From Pararge aegeria (Eukaryota; Arthropoda; Insecta; Lepidoptera; Nymphalidae), in NCBI RefSeq assembly GCF_905163445.1, contig NC_053193.1, positions 4,092,001-4,156,000 of the forward strand: 64,000 bases of DNA. The letters run 5' to 3'. The position numbers and the translations under genes are program-made. The notes below the pieces were generated by a model that saw only the letters and a list, made by a program, of their open reading frames with translations, had not been told where the DNA came from and did no database searches. Of this stretch, positions 44,073 to 55,025 are shown piece after piece; within the stretch, counting starts at the first letter, position 1, and each line of letters begins with the position of its first letter.

Positions 44073-47000
44073 CTGAAAATAAAGATTGATTCTATAACCA
44101 TTTTACATTTCATTGTTTTAGAATGAAGGGAAGAAATTTTTAGTAAAAAATGGTGTTTATATTCTCTTTGTAGGGATAAAGATAATATAAACACAACTTT
44201 TTTAAACATCTAAATTATAAAAAAATCTATGATTCAGATGTTTATATTCTTTGAGTACGTGAACACCAATGTCGTGCCGCTAATCATAAGGTGTTCGACG
44301 AATCGAGTAGGGATTTGAGTTTATTATCCACCGAAAAACAAAGTTACTTCGCTTACATCATTTGGACAGCCGATTGGCGCAGTGGGCATCGACCCTGCTT
44401 TCTGAGTCCAAGGCCGTGGATTCGATTCCCACAATTGGAAAATGTTTGTGTGATGAACATGAAGGTTTTTCAGTGTCTGTATATTATCCATAAAAATATT
44501 CACCAGTCATCTTAGTACCCATAACACAAGCGACGCTTACTTTGGGACTAGATGGCGATGTGTGTATTGTCGTAGTATATTTATATTCATCTTACACTGC
44601 ATCGTCACTCACCAGGTGAGACCAAAAAAGAGCCACACAATACCTAAGTGACATAGTCTGCTAGCGGAGGGACTAAGAAGAAGAAGAAGAAGAAGAAATG
44701 TTTTAATCCTTAAATTTTTTGTTTCGGCATAAGTATATGTATATGTAAGAAGCGGTGATAGCCTCGTAAGTGGAGCATCAACTTCACTTTCGGGGCACTC
44801 CAGCACTCATCTCTAACTTTTAAAAATTATGTGCATTTTAAGCAATTAAAATATCACTTGTTTGAGCGGTGAAGGAAAACATCGTGAGCGAACCTGTGTG
44901 CCTTAGAGTCTTCCGTAATGTTTTCAAAGGCGTGTGAGGTCCACCAATCCGCAATGGGCCAGCGTGGTGGACTACAGCCTTAACCCCTTCTCATTGTGGG
45001 AGGAGACCCGTGCCCTGTTGTTGATGATGACGATAAGTATATGTACAAAAAATAATTTTATTTGAGTTACCATTTTCACATCGTTATCTGTAAACTCCCT
45101 TACGAAGTAAGCAGTTTTACCATCTGGCATCTTAATCACTTGTTTTAACGTGTTCTCACCTTCCAGGCTGTACGTCATTTTTACCTAAAAAAAAGGAAAT
45201 TATGTAAGTAACCTGTATCAATATATATTTTTTAACTTTTTATCGCACAACCAAAAAAACGGTTTACAAATGCGGACTTAATGATGAGGCATTTTCTACC
45301 AGGCAATCTTCGGACGTGCGGGAAAAACGATAAGAGGACATGTTAATTAGTCCAATTACCTTTTCGACTAAAAAGATAAAAGATAAAAGATACATTTCGG
45401 TGAGTGTGCTCAGGAGCTATTCGATTTGGTTAAACCATCTCCTTTCTACCATCGAACTGTGAGGTACCGAAAGAATCTGCACCGTTACGTTGTTGAAATA
45501 CCATCAACACATACGAAGCGTTTTGCTTCTTCCTTTCTGATCCGCACCGCAAAGGCCTGGAATGCCCTCCCATCTTCCGTCTTCCCCGATACCTATAATT
45601 TGCGTGCCTTCAAATCAAGAGAGAATAGGCATCTTCTAGGCAAGCGCGCTTCATCTTAGGCTGCATCACTGTGATTGCAGTCAAGCACTTGTCTATATTT
45701 AAAAAAAAAAGCAGTGATAGTCTATTGAGTGTGACTTCGGCTTTCCTTTTCGGAGTAGGACTTAGTTCGTCGCAGCTCTAGATTTTCGGAGTATTGTGAC
45801 TTTTGAAGCAATTAAATATCGCTTGCTTTGCCGATGAAGGCAACATCGTAAGGAAACTTACATGACTGAGAGTTCATTCGGGATGTCCACAAAGGTGAGG
45901 GACCAGTGTAACTTCTAACGCGTGTACATAAGTACACGCACGTTTTATTTTAGAACTTTTAAATGGTTACAATTTTGTCATACATGATTTTATCGAAACT
46001 TTGACACAGCGCGTGCAACGGAAGCTCTCAAAAGGAAATAAAACCTCCGATTTTGAAACATTCTTCATTAGTGCTATGCTCCTATATCATAGCGTGATGA
46101 TAGTCTATACCTTACCTATAGCCTTCCTCGATAAATGGGCTATCCAACACTGAAAGATTTAATCAAATCGGAACAGTAGTTCCTGAGATCATCGCGTTCA
46201 AGTTGACAAACAAACAAACAAACTCTTCAGCTTCATATATTAGTTTAATCTTATTGAGGACATTTTCCAAAATAAAATGTACCTATAAGCCTTGTTTATT
46301 TGTTTAGTATATTCTTTTCCCCGAGGCCAAACTGAAGGGCAAGCCAGTATAAGATGATCCAGTATCGACGATAAAGTATATACTTGACACTATATATTGC
46401 GATATCCGAACATTGATATACAAAACTTCTAGAGGCCTTACGAATAAACGTGGAATAATTTAAAAGGTGATGTGACAAAATACTGCATAACTATTCCAAC
46501 GTTACGACTCGTTTATTTGTAAGACCTACGAGTTCCAGGTGTAGTTGAGTTCAACGAACGCTGACGCTGAGAATGTTATATCAAACATTATCAAATAGGG
46601 ATTGATTTTTTTTCCCTACAAGTTAGCCCTTGACTGTAATCTCACCTGGTGGTAAGCGATGATGCAGTCTAAGATGGTAGCGGGCTAACCTGTTAGGGAG
46701 TATAGTAGTCATACCCCTAATCGGTTTCTACGCGACATCGCACCGGAACACTAAATCGCTTAGCGGCACGTCTTTGTCTGTAGGAGGTTTAACCAGCCAC
46801 GGCCAAAGCCTCTCACCAGACCGGACCAGAGAAAATTCAGAAATAATAAATTCCCTTTTTGCCCCTACCGGGAATCGAACCCTAGGACCTCCTAATTAAA
46901 TTCACAGGGCTCACCGTTACGCCCGGAAGATCGTCAAAAATTACGTGGTTTATATTAAGAAAGCAGGTCCCCGCGACTTTTCTGCGTACAAGTTGTGATA

Positions 47001-49329
47001 ACTAAGTATTCTTTTCTGTTCATAATATACGAAAGACCGACAGCGTCGCATCGACCGCTCATGTTTAGTTCATAAACTTCGCTTAGCGTTATTCTTGACA
47101 TTTAACTTTTATACTCGGCCAAGCTGCTTCAATACTTCTACCTCATGAACTTCTTCTCATGCCCTAATTTATTTAAAATTGAAATTATCCATAATTCGTA
47201 CTCAATAAAGAAAAACATGTCTAAAGGTTATGTATCAGTGTATTTTTTTATGAATGTATACGAGTTGTATAAATTTGCCATAATATTGAACATGTTATAT
47301 ATCCTTTTGACGCATCTTTACGCAAATATTATACGCGCGATTGCTTAACTGTACATATTTTATTAAAATGCGTTAATAATGTCATTTAAAAAGGCGCTAA
47401 ATATTTATTTATATTTCGTTTTTCCTTCCTCTGCCGCCGATAAAAATATACCTAGAAAGTATTGGTAGACTCGCTGGCGCAGTGCGTTTACTCATCTCGC
47501 AACCTTCGTTCGCGGCTTCGATATCCACGTATGCCATTATAGTATCCATTGATGAAACTAGGAAGCGGCGGGGACAGTTTGCACCGAATGCTTTATACCC
47601 CCAGGGTATAAAGTGTTATATACCCTTTTGGTGTTAAGATCCGACAGCCAAAAAATACAAATGAAACGAAATCGACGTGATATGTACCTACTCGACGGCA
47701 ATTAAATAAATATATTATGACAAACTCATCGCCACCTAGCCCCAAGGTAAGCGTAACTTGTGTTATGGGTACTACAAAAACTGAATTATAAAATAAGTTA
47801 ACTAAAGATTTTAAACTAAGATTTTCGTGGTTAATTTCTTCTTAATTTAATCGTGGTCACGACAGGACAGGAGGACAGGACGATCGACCACGATCTATAC
47901 AACTTCGTCGAAATATCGACAAATCCCAAAATATTATCGTGGTATATACCCGTTGAAGTATATTAAAGAAAATAAAGGTAAGCAAAAAAAACAACAATAA
48001 TATAATTTAACGTCGTCATCAACCTATTACCGGCCCACCACAGAGCACGGGTCTTCTCTCAGAATGAGAAGGGTATAGGCCGTAGTCTACTACGCTGGCC
48101 ATGTGCGGATTGGTGGACTTCAAACGCCGTTGAGAACATTATGGAGAACTCCCAGGCTTGCAGGTTTCCTCACGATGTTTTTCTTCACCGTTTAAAGCAA
48201 GTGATATTTAAACTGCTAAAATTAAAACGCACATAAATCCGCAAAATCAGTGGTGCGTGCTCGAACTCGATCTCCACGAAAGAAAAGCCGATTTATTTTA
48301 ACAATTATTAATTAGCTGTTGCCCGCGACTTCGTCTGCGTTTGTTTTTGTTTTTCAAAAGACACCTGGCATTCACTAGGTGTAATTCTACTGAAATTTTT
48401 AAGTTGTGTATTCTTATATAAAAAAGTAAGTAAGTAATTATTTAAATCGGTTATCATTTGACGGCGTGATGGTGTAAAATTGTCAAACACTTTCGTCCCT
48501 TCTCCCAAAAGAACTGAGCTTAATTTCGGGATAAAAAGCATCCTATATTACTTCTGATACCTTCAGGAATATGTGTACAAAGTTTCATGAGGATCGGTTA
48601 ATTAGTTCTTGCGTGAAAGCGTAACAAACAAACTTACATTCACATTTATAGTATTAGTAGGGATAGGGATAGGGATTATTTTAATTTAGTAAAAACGGAA
48701 GTACCCCTTGTACTTCCATTTTACTAAATTAAATTAATATCCTGTTCCTGAGGATGTCTTACGAGGCGATTAAGGAAAAATAATGTCAAATGGACAGCAG
48801 CGTCCTCTGTACTACTATTAACACCTGCCGTCTACCCAGCGTGGTGATAATGAGGCCTGTAGTCCAGCTGTGGAGTGTTATAGGCAGTGGCGTGCTCAGA
48901 GGATATGCACAGGGTATGCAGATGATATAAAATGAAGAAAATCTCCAGTAGGAGTTATGAATACATGAGAATAGGCTTTTTATAACTCTTACATTCTTTA
49001 TTTTCTAGATTTTCTTCATTTTATATCATCTGCATACCCTGTGCATAAAAACCTAACCTAAAAAACCTTACCTAACCTAACCTCTATGCACGCCACTGGT
49101 TATAGGCTATTGATGACGGTCTTAACCAGAGAGGATACAAACAATGGGTACTCTACCTTATTTCCGTCCTTCTTTTCCATTTCCTGCTCTTCTCCCAGTT
49201 TGAAAATGTGAGACAATATTTTCTTCCCATCTATGTCCAGGTCCAGTTTTATTGTGTCACCGTCTACAGCTGTGTAGCATACCACTGGTGCTTTGACTTT
49301 AAGCATGCGGACTATGTGTTCATTTGCAT
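44013..49329 (-). CDS. Intracellular fatty-acid-binding protein (FABP), exons 2-4
   Basis: FABPs are small cytosolic beta-barrel proteins that carry fatty acids and related lipids. Minus-strand exons are 49329-49157, 45184-45071 and 44072-44013 (TAG). All have GT/AG sites and joining phases, and together they encode about 114 residues after one split codon. The 173-bp exon equals the size of FABP exon 2 in vertebrates. Family-like stretches are VDGDTIKLDLDIDGKKILSH, FKLGEEQEMEKKDGNK, TYSLEGENTLKQVIK and VREFTDNDVKM. The final exon reads TVTMDGTDLSATIYYDVVQ. The usual C-terminal R-x-Y motif is replaced by T-I-Y, so lipid head-group binding may differ. Exon 1 (about 24 codons) should lie right of 49329 on the minus strand; I did not find it. 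Introns are full of SINEs and MITEs. Confidence 0.88.
44365..44584 (+). mobile_element. SINE S1 in FABP intron 3
   Basis: gacagccgattggcgcagtg, gattcgattcccac and gacgcttactttgggactag with the cgtagtatatttat tail. Confidence 0.82.
44677..44697. repeat. (AAG)n microsatellite
   Basis: gaagaagaagaagaagaaga, between an S3-like tail (about 44590-44640) and an S2 copy. Confidence 0.85.
44750..45030 (+). mobile_element. SINE S2 in FABP intron 3
   Basis: agcggtgatagcctcgtaag and on to gtgggaggagacccgtgccc, ending at gatgatgac. Confidence 0.8.
45071..45184 (-). CDS. FABP exon 3
   Basis: Minus-strand acceptor ttttttttag and donor gtaact; 38 codons, both phases 0: VKMTYSLEGENTLKQVIKMP, then DGKTAYFVREFTDNDVKM. 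Confidence 0.9.
45426..45715 (+). mobile_element. LINE RT C-terminal remnant with oligo(A) tail
   Basis: It encodes STHTKRFASSFLIRTAKAWN, ALPSSVFPDTYNLRAFKSRE and NRHLLGKRA, a common C-terminal block of insect non-LTR retrotransposons. The tail gctgcatcactgtgattgca ends in oligo(A). It lies in FABP intron 2. Confidence 0.82.
45711..45907 (+). mobile_element. SINE S2 fragment
   Basis: agcagtgatagtctattgag, tatcgcttgctttgccgatg and taaggaaacttacatgactg, diverged. Confidence 0.65.
45908..46280 (-). mobile_element. Decayed Helitron-like sequence (tentative)
   Basis: aatcggaacagtagttcctg and aaacaaacaaacaaactctt followed by tatattagttt resemble the 5' part of the Helitron-like copies on the minus strand. 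Confidence 0.35.
46608..46930 (-). mobile_element. SINE S3, near full length
   Basis: From the tail (gttagcccttgactgtaatc) through aatcgcttagcggcacgtct to the head (gggaatcgaaccctaggacc). Confidence 0.8.
46931..47695. other. FABP intron 2, nothing recognised
   Basis: No coding or repeat call. Confidence 0.4.
47700..47790 (-). mobile_element. SINE S1 tail fragment
   Basis: tcatcgccacctagccccaa and cttgtgttatgggtactac. Confidence 0.65.
48009..48300 (-). mobile_element. SINE S2 copy
   Basis: gcccaccacagagcacgggt, cttgcaggtttcctcacgat and the head near 48300. Confidence 0.78.
48312..48675 (-). mobile_element. Helitron-like element, clean ends
   Basis: On the minus strand it begins TCCCTATCCC after A and ends cgggcaacagCTAA before T, fitting A-TC...CTRR-T. 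It is a relative of 55160-55609. Confidence 0.7.
48681..48732. repeat. Hairpin, about 22-bp arms
   Basis: ttaatttagtaaaaacggaa and its near-exact complement with a ccccttg loop, immediately beside the Helitron 5' end. Confidence 0.75.
48885..49098. mobile_element. MITE M1 (hAT-type) with perfect 8-bp TSD
   Basis: Ends cagtggcgtgct and gcacgccactg; inner inverted arms with gatgatataaaatgaaga. The flanking direct repeat gttatagg is at 48877-48884 and 49099-49106. It lies 58 bases inside FABP intron 2 (minus sense). Confidence 0.92.
49157..49329 (-). CDS. FABP exon 2 (173 bp)
   Basis: Minus-strand acceptor cttttggtag and donor gtagag. Two bases complete a split codon, then 57 codons: ANEHIVRMLKVKAPVVCYTA and VDGDTIKLDLDIDGKKILSH, then IFKLGEEQEMEKKDGNK. 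Confidence 0.9.
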
Positions 49330-49394
49330 CTACCAAAAGTGAAAAATTAAAGAAAACCCTTAAGGGAGACTAATAAAGAGTATGTTATTGGTAG

Positions 49395-49600
49395 GAATGA
49401 ATGAATGAATTAATACACTTTTCTTGTACACCACATAAACATATAGAAAAATTATAAATAAAAAAGTAACAACAAGTATACAATTTGGCGGCCTTATCGC
49501 TACATAGCGATCTCTTCCAGGCAACCAAAGGCGTTAAACACAGCTCAAGAAGAGAGGTAGGTGGTGCATAATAAATAAACATATATAATATAATCATATA
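49395..49600 (-). mobile_element. LINE 3' end with (CATT)n tail
   Basis: gaatgaatgaatgaattaat at the left, ggcggccttatcgctacata and gatctcttccaggcaaccaa; the same 3' end as 6384-6550. Confidence 0.75.
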
Positions 49601-49732
49601 ACAAACTTACAATATAATATATAGATACTGATATATGGAATATTATATATAGTATGTAGTCTATAACCGCCAAATAAGTTGAATATCTGTGGTTATTTTA
49701 TCCTACTTATAATATATTTTTGAATGTTTGTA

Positions 49733-49950
49733 TGACGTCCGTGGCGTAACGTGAGCTTTCCGGTTTAATAAGCGGAAGTCTCGGGTTTGATTCCTGGCAG
49801 GGACAATATGGGAATTTATAATTTGTGAATTTTCTCTGGTCTGGTGGCTACCCTACCGTCAAAGACGTGCCGGCAAGCGTTTATTCGATCCGGTACGATA
49901 TCGCGTAGAAACCGATAAAGGGTATGAGTTAAATATAACTGCCGTACCCC
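49733..49950 (+). mobile_element. SINE S3 copy
   Basis: gacgtccgtggcgtaacgtg, gggtttgattcctggc and caaagacgtgccggcaagcg. Confidence 0.75.
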
Positions 49951-50514
49951 TAACAAGAAATAATTATAAAATCTATATATATAATGAAGAAAATTAAAAA
50001 AAATTATAGCCCATTTTCGAATCCTATCATTATGAGAAGGAAATGTCCACTACTTTATTAAATTCTTTTTTTAAATTTAAGAAAAATCTCTATTATTCGA
50101 ATTGAAATATTTTATTCGTTTTTATTTACTATTTACATTTATGTTTTTGTTTTTTTAATTACTGTCATAGACAACAACAATTTAAAAAGACACTAAATTT
50201 ATTGAAACTTTTAATAGTAGGTACCTGTGCTCTATAGAATATACGCTTTAATAATATGATTCCTAATCGAAAGGTAAGGTAAAACACATTGATCACAGCG
50301 AGGTTACTATGCAAAATCACAAGGTTGCTTGAAGAATTTGGCTTTCCTTTAAGAAGCAGATAAAATAATCTTCAAATGTACATTGCTTATGTTGGAAAAG
50401 AGCAACTATTGAGTATCTTGTCGGCTTCTTCTCGGTAGACTCTGCCTTCCGGACCGGTGGTAGGGTCACTATAAACAGACAGACTTGTCGTTTCAGCACA
50501 GGGGTAAGGATACA

Positions 50515-50852
50515 AATTTATCTTACCCTACAGTTTTATCAACTCTCAGAGCACTGCCAACAAGTGGAAATAATACCCAAATAATATATGTGTAATAATA
50601 AAAAGGGGCAGTGGCGTGCACAGGGTTCTTGACCAGGGTATGCATTAAGAAGAATGATGGCCAAAAAAAAAGGAAAATCCGTCGCCGTTTTTGAGTTATA
50701 CAATATTTTTTGGGTAGGCAGTGCTTTTTTGCGTATATGAAATGCACGCCACTGAACGGGGGTAAACTTCTCCTATTCCCTTTTCACGTGCTTTAGAAGA
50801 AGAAGAAGATGATCCCTTGTCAGGGGACATAATTTTATTCTCCCGCCTGTGT
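50515..50852 (+). mobile_element. MITE M2 split by a hAT-type MITE
   Basis: M2 pieces 50515-50600 (ttatcaactctcagagcact) and 50755-50852 (cgggggtaaacttctcctat and on to ttattctcccgcc). Confidence 0.72.
50609..50754. mobile_element. hAT-type MITE nested in M2
   Basis: Ends cagtggcgtgca and tgcacgccactg are exact complements. Flanks aaaagggg / aacggggg give an imperfect 8-bp duplication (6 of 8). Confidence 0.78.
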
Positions 50853-50854
50853 AA

Positions 50855-51985
50855 ACTTGAGATAAGTAGTTGAATTTTAAATTTGAATTTAAATATATGC
50901 GATTCTAGAATTGTTCCTTATAAAACCTCTTCTTCTTCTTAGAGTGCCGTCTCCTTACGACTGTTGGCCGCTGCTCTAAATAATGATTTGGTGCTCTTTC
51001 CGAACCATTGTTGTAGATTTTTGAGCCATGACATTCTTCTCCGGCCAGGCCTTCTGCCTGCCACCTTGTATGATAAGCTGAAGAAGTTCATATTTTTTGG
51101 TATTATAAAACCTAAATGTACATAAATATATGTAGGTATTTATGAATTGAACATTCAGCTATACTACACTCACCTAAGTAGGTACTCGTAAGATAAGACG
51201 CGAATCAAGAGATATGAACAATTTTTTATATAACAAATATTTAACTTACAAAAAAACAACAACTTATCACTCACTGGTCGCAGCTAACAACTCGTCTATA
51301 TTCTCACATCTCGTCCTTCGAAACCTTTTACCGGAAAACCACATTGTTTGTTATATTCGTTTTACCAATACTTTAATAATAGATAATAAAGAAAAATACA
51401 ACGTAACAGAATTCACTGCGAAAGTTACAGAAATCTACGTGTATCTGTTTTTTTACGCTGTCATTCCGTTTGATAAGATTTTGCATATTGCTGCGTCATC
51501 CTCGTGACGATTTTATATATGAAATACAATATATTTGTATTTGTGTTCATAGCTATGTATTTTGTTTAAATTCAAACCGAATGGTTTCTTCAACCCTTAC
51601 CCTGTCTGGCTCTCATATTTAGGGTTCCGTACGAAATGTAAACCTTTCAAATATGGCCCTATCACTAAGCAACCGCTCTGTCTGTCTGTCACTATATTTT
51701 TTAGGGGTCCGTAAACAAAGAACCTTTACAGTTTGGTTGTTTCCGTAGGCCTAGCTGTCCTAGGTCATAGCTTATAGACTCTATGTTACTAGATATGGCA
51801 ACGACAAAAGGTCAAAGGTTAGGTTTGGACCTCAAAATTTTTAACTTAAATGCCTACACAAATTCTGTCGGTGTCGGTGTGGTTACCCATCCAGAAGACA
51901 CTGGCGTTCCGTTGTCCAACCGGAGTATTCTATTTATAGGTATTGTATACAGTATACACCTAACGCCTATAAATTAAATATTGAA
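50855..51985. other. Intergenic, no gene supported
   Basis: A 97-residue open frame at 51214-51507 (LRNLLPENHIVCYIRFTNTL inside) has no family I recognise and no splice or codon-use support. Confidence 0.4.
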
Positions 51986-51989
51986 ATAA

Positions 51990-52558
51990 TTACTATGTCG
52001 TCATCAACTCGTTTAGGTCCACTACAGGCCAGGGTCTCGTCTCAGAATGAGGAGGGTTTAGGCCATACTGTACCACATTGGCCTAATGTGGATTGGTAAC
52101 CTCCACACGCCTTTGGGAACATTATGGGAAACTCTCAGGCATGCAGGTTTCCTCACGATATTTCACCGTTAAAGCAAATGATATTTAAAACGCAAGCGTG
52201 CTGCACCAATGATGAGTAGGCTCGTGAGCAACACCAACACCCTCCTCAGTACACTGGCATGCAGGCTGGGCAGCTCTCTGGGGGTGCTGGGATGGTGTGC
52301 ACACGCGCTATAGGGGGGGCTCAGTTAGACCATAAGGAATTTTGTGTATAGAATAAGGTCGTTTTTATTTGTTAAGTACTAACATAGGTTTAATTACATT
52401 GTATTACTACCACGATATGGACAAATGTCCGAAATAAAGATTAATATTATTATTATTAATTGTATAAAACGCACATAACTCCGAAAATTAGTGATGTATC
52501 AAACTCGGTCCCAGAAAAGGGAGGCTGAAGTCCGAACCACAAGGCTATCACCTTAATA
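51990..52558 (-). mobile_element. SINE S2 split by a retrotransposon 3' fragment
   Basis: S2 body at 51990-52197 (aggcatgcaggtttcctcac) and its head part at 52457-52558 (aaaacgcacataactccgaa). The insert (about 52198-52456) reads SRLVSNTNTLLSTLACRLGS in one frame and ends with AATAAAG and an ATT-repeat tail. Confidence 0.65.
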
Positions 52559-52559
52559 T

Positions 52560-53130
52560 CAATTATCAAGTAAATACAGGTAAATATACTTGAGTTTTCT
52601 TAGGGAAAATGATATCATTTACTTGCTAGAAATACCGTACCTACTTTGAGTAGGTACATTTAGAAATATTATATTATACCACTTATTTTATAAAATAAAG
52701 GTAACCTACGTTTTATATGCTTAAATGTGTCGGTTTTTTTAGTATGCATCTTTCTGAGTAACCATAGAAGATTAAAAAAGATAGTTTTTTTATAGGTTTT
52801 TTAGTTCAATTGCTAAACCGATACTTCATTTTATCATCACCATCCGTAAAGCACATTTTGCAGGATTTTGGAGCATAAACCCACCACGATGCTTAAAAGT
52901 TCATATAATACATTAGTATCCATGAAAACTATGTAGAAAATGCTCCAGTTACATTAAAAATACCGTTATCGCTGTAGGTTTTCCCGTGGTTGTATTTGAA
53001 GAGCTCCCTCGACTTTTCCAGGATCCTTCCAATGGATCTTCACCAAATTAAAATGGGACTATTTCTGAAGTATGACATAAAAAATTATCATGAAAAATCC
53101 TTCCTTTTTCAAAGTAAATTATAATAATAA
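52560..53130. other. Intergenic, unclassified repeat-like
   Basis: The segment about 52970-53060 (gaagagctccctcgactttt) resembles a common lepidopteran repeat, but I cannot name it. Confidence 0.35.
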
Positions 53131-53135
53131 TAAGC

Positions 53136-53370
53136 CTAGAACATAAGGGAAAATGATACATAACCACTACAGATGAATACTAATAAGAAATAAGTAGATA
53201 ATAAAACTAAAAAATAAACTAAGGTGGCATAGAGTGCTTTCTCGTTTGAAGATAGTGACTTCGCACGTCTAACTTGAGAGTTCCACAAACAAACAGCTTC
53301 GATTGAAAAGGTCTTAGAATAGAAGGAAGTACTTTTCAAAATTTAACTTTCTTCGGAAAGTAGAGAGCGA
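53136..53370 (-). mobile_element. LINE RT C-terminal remnant
   Basis: The minus-strand frame has SFYSKTFSIEAVCLWNSQVR, the SF(S/T)-x-x-A-x-x-LWN block of non-LTR elements. Confidence 0.6.
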
Positions 53371-53935
53371 TAGTGAGAATCACCGAGAGGAGAAACTCAA
53401 CCCGTTCTTTCAGATAGTTGATTTAACACAATAAAAGGGAGAAAGAATATGAGTATTCCAGCTGATGTTCTCCCGGACTACAATGTGCACGTACATTAAT
53501 GATCGATTGCTTTAATAGTTACATGTATAGAAGGTTTATAAGGGAAGACATTAAACGAAACATTTTTTTTATTACATTAAATGAAATTTATCCAAACAGG
53601 AGGGGCAGACCATATCCTCAATATAAACTTTGGGTACCAGCAAAAAGGTTGGCTGTCTTCTAAAACAATTCATTTTGTATGGCTATTACTTTGTACAATA
53701 CTCTTCCGGACTGTCACAAAAATTCACCACAAGTAAAATTCTATAAAAATAAACTAATATAGTATAAAAGAATACCTTAGTGACAGTAATATAGCTATTT
53801 AGTTAACTTTTGTAACCGTACCATTTGTAAGTTGTAACATTTGTAATTGTAATTTATATTTATCAAGTTTAACTCCCACAATTAAGCTGTAGACATAACA
53901 AACTGATAAGATTGTAGGTTAGTAATGATAACAGA
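53371..53935. other. Intergenic, nothing recognised
   Basis: No feature was called. Confidence 0.4.
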
Positions 53936-53939
53936 TGAC

Positions 53940-54247
53940 GAAGCGGTGATAGCGCATTGGGTATTAGCTCGACTTCACTTTCCAGGGGCCAAGTTCGAAT
54001 CCCAGCTCGCAACTTACTTTTCACAGTTATGCGCAATTTAAGTTATTAAAATATCACTTGCTTAAACGGTGAAGGAAAACATTGTATGGAAACCTGCGTG
54101 CCTTAGAGTTCTTCATAGTGTTCTTTAAGGTGTGTGGAGTCAACCAATCCGCAATGGGCCAGCGTGGTGGACTACGGCCCTAACCCTTTCTCACTGGGGG
54201 AAGATACCCGTCTTCTATAGTGGGTCAGTAATGGGTAGATTTGATGT
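53940..54247 (+). mobile_element. SINE S2, near full length
   Basis: agcggtgatagcgcattggg, agttcgaatcccagc and gccagcgtggtggactacgg. Confidence 0.82.
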
Positions 54248-54335
54248 GAATGGTAATAGGTAAAATTGTGTTCTATTACGTAACCAACTTCTGTAAGATT
54301 TTATCTGCTTGGAGAGGACACCCGAGTCCTTTACA

Positions 54336-54577
54336 GCTAGCTTGGGTAGGAGACATTTTCCACACGGAAAGACAGTAAAATATTTCTTCGATTTTTTTAT
54401 TAACTCTCCGAGCACTTGGAGAACCGAGATAAATAATTAACGTGTAATAAATAAACGGGAGAAACTTCTCCCATTCTTTGTTACCGTGCTTTGGCAGGTG
54501 GACACTTCAATCTTTTCCCTTGTCAATAGATGTAATCTGGGGATATAATTTCCGTCTCTTTCCCGTATGCCTAGCCG
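54336..54577 (+). mobile_element. MITE M2, diverged copy
   Basis: It starts gctagcttgggtaggagaca and ends cccgtatgcctagcc. Confidence 0.65.
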
Positions 54578-54585
54578 AACTGCGC

Positions 54586-54838
54586 GGCTAGCATGGGCAG
54601 GAGACAATTATGTCCCCAGGGAAAGGATATAAATTTATCTTCTCCCACAGCTTTATCAACTCTCAGAGCACTGGCGCACAAGTGGAAATAATATCCGAAT
54701 AATATATGTGTATTAATAAAAGGGGGTAAACTTCTCCTATTCCATGTTCCAGTGATTTAGCAGGTGAACACGTTAATTATATCCCTTGCCAAGGGATATA
54801 ATCGGGGGATATAATTTTTATCTCCCGCCCGTGCTAGC
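54586..54838 (+). mobile_element. MITE M2, best-preserved copy
   Basis: The left end ggctagcatgggcaggagac and the right end (tctcccgcccgtgctagcc) form imperfect terminal inverted repeats of about 20-30 bp. Length is 253 bp, with no coding capacity. Confidence 0.78.
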
Positions 54839-55025
54839 CCTGCTGGGAAAGGATGAAAATGTATCTTCTCCTACAGCTTAATTAACTCTCAGAGCACTGG
54901 CGCACAAGTCGAAATAATATCCAAATATTCTATGTGTAATAATAAACGGTGGTAAAGTGCAGGTGGACATGTTAATTATATAATCGGGAGACATAATTTT
55001 TGTCTCCCGATAAGTGCCCTGCCGT
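54839..55025 (+). mobile_element. MITE M2, partial third copy
   Basis: ctcctacagcttaattaact and on to gacataatttttgtctcccg. Confidence 0.65.

Noticed and set aside
51121..51190. Candidate exon 1 of FABP on the minus strand next to a GTGAGT donor-like site
   Set aside because: No ATG with a GK-x-Y-type FABP N-terminus lies upstream of the donor-like site in any frame I read.
51214..51507. 97-residue open frame with a plausible start
   Set aside because: No recognisable family, AT-driven composition and no flanking splice or promoter signals; not supported as a gene.
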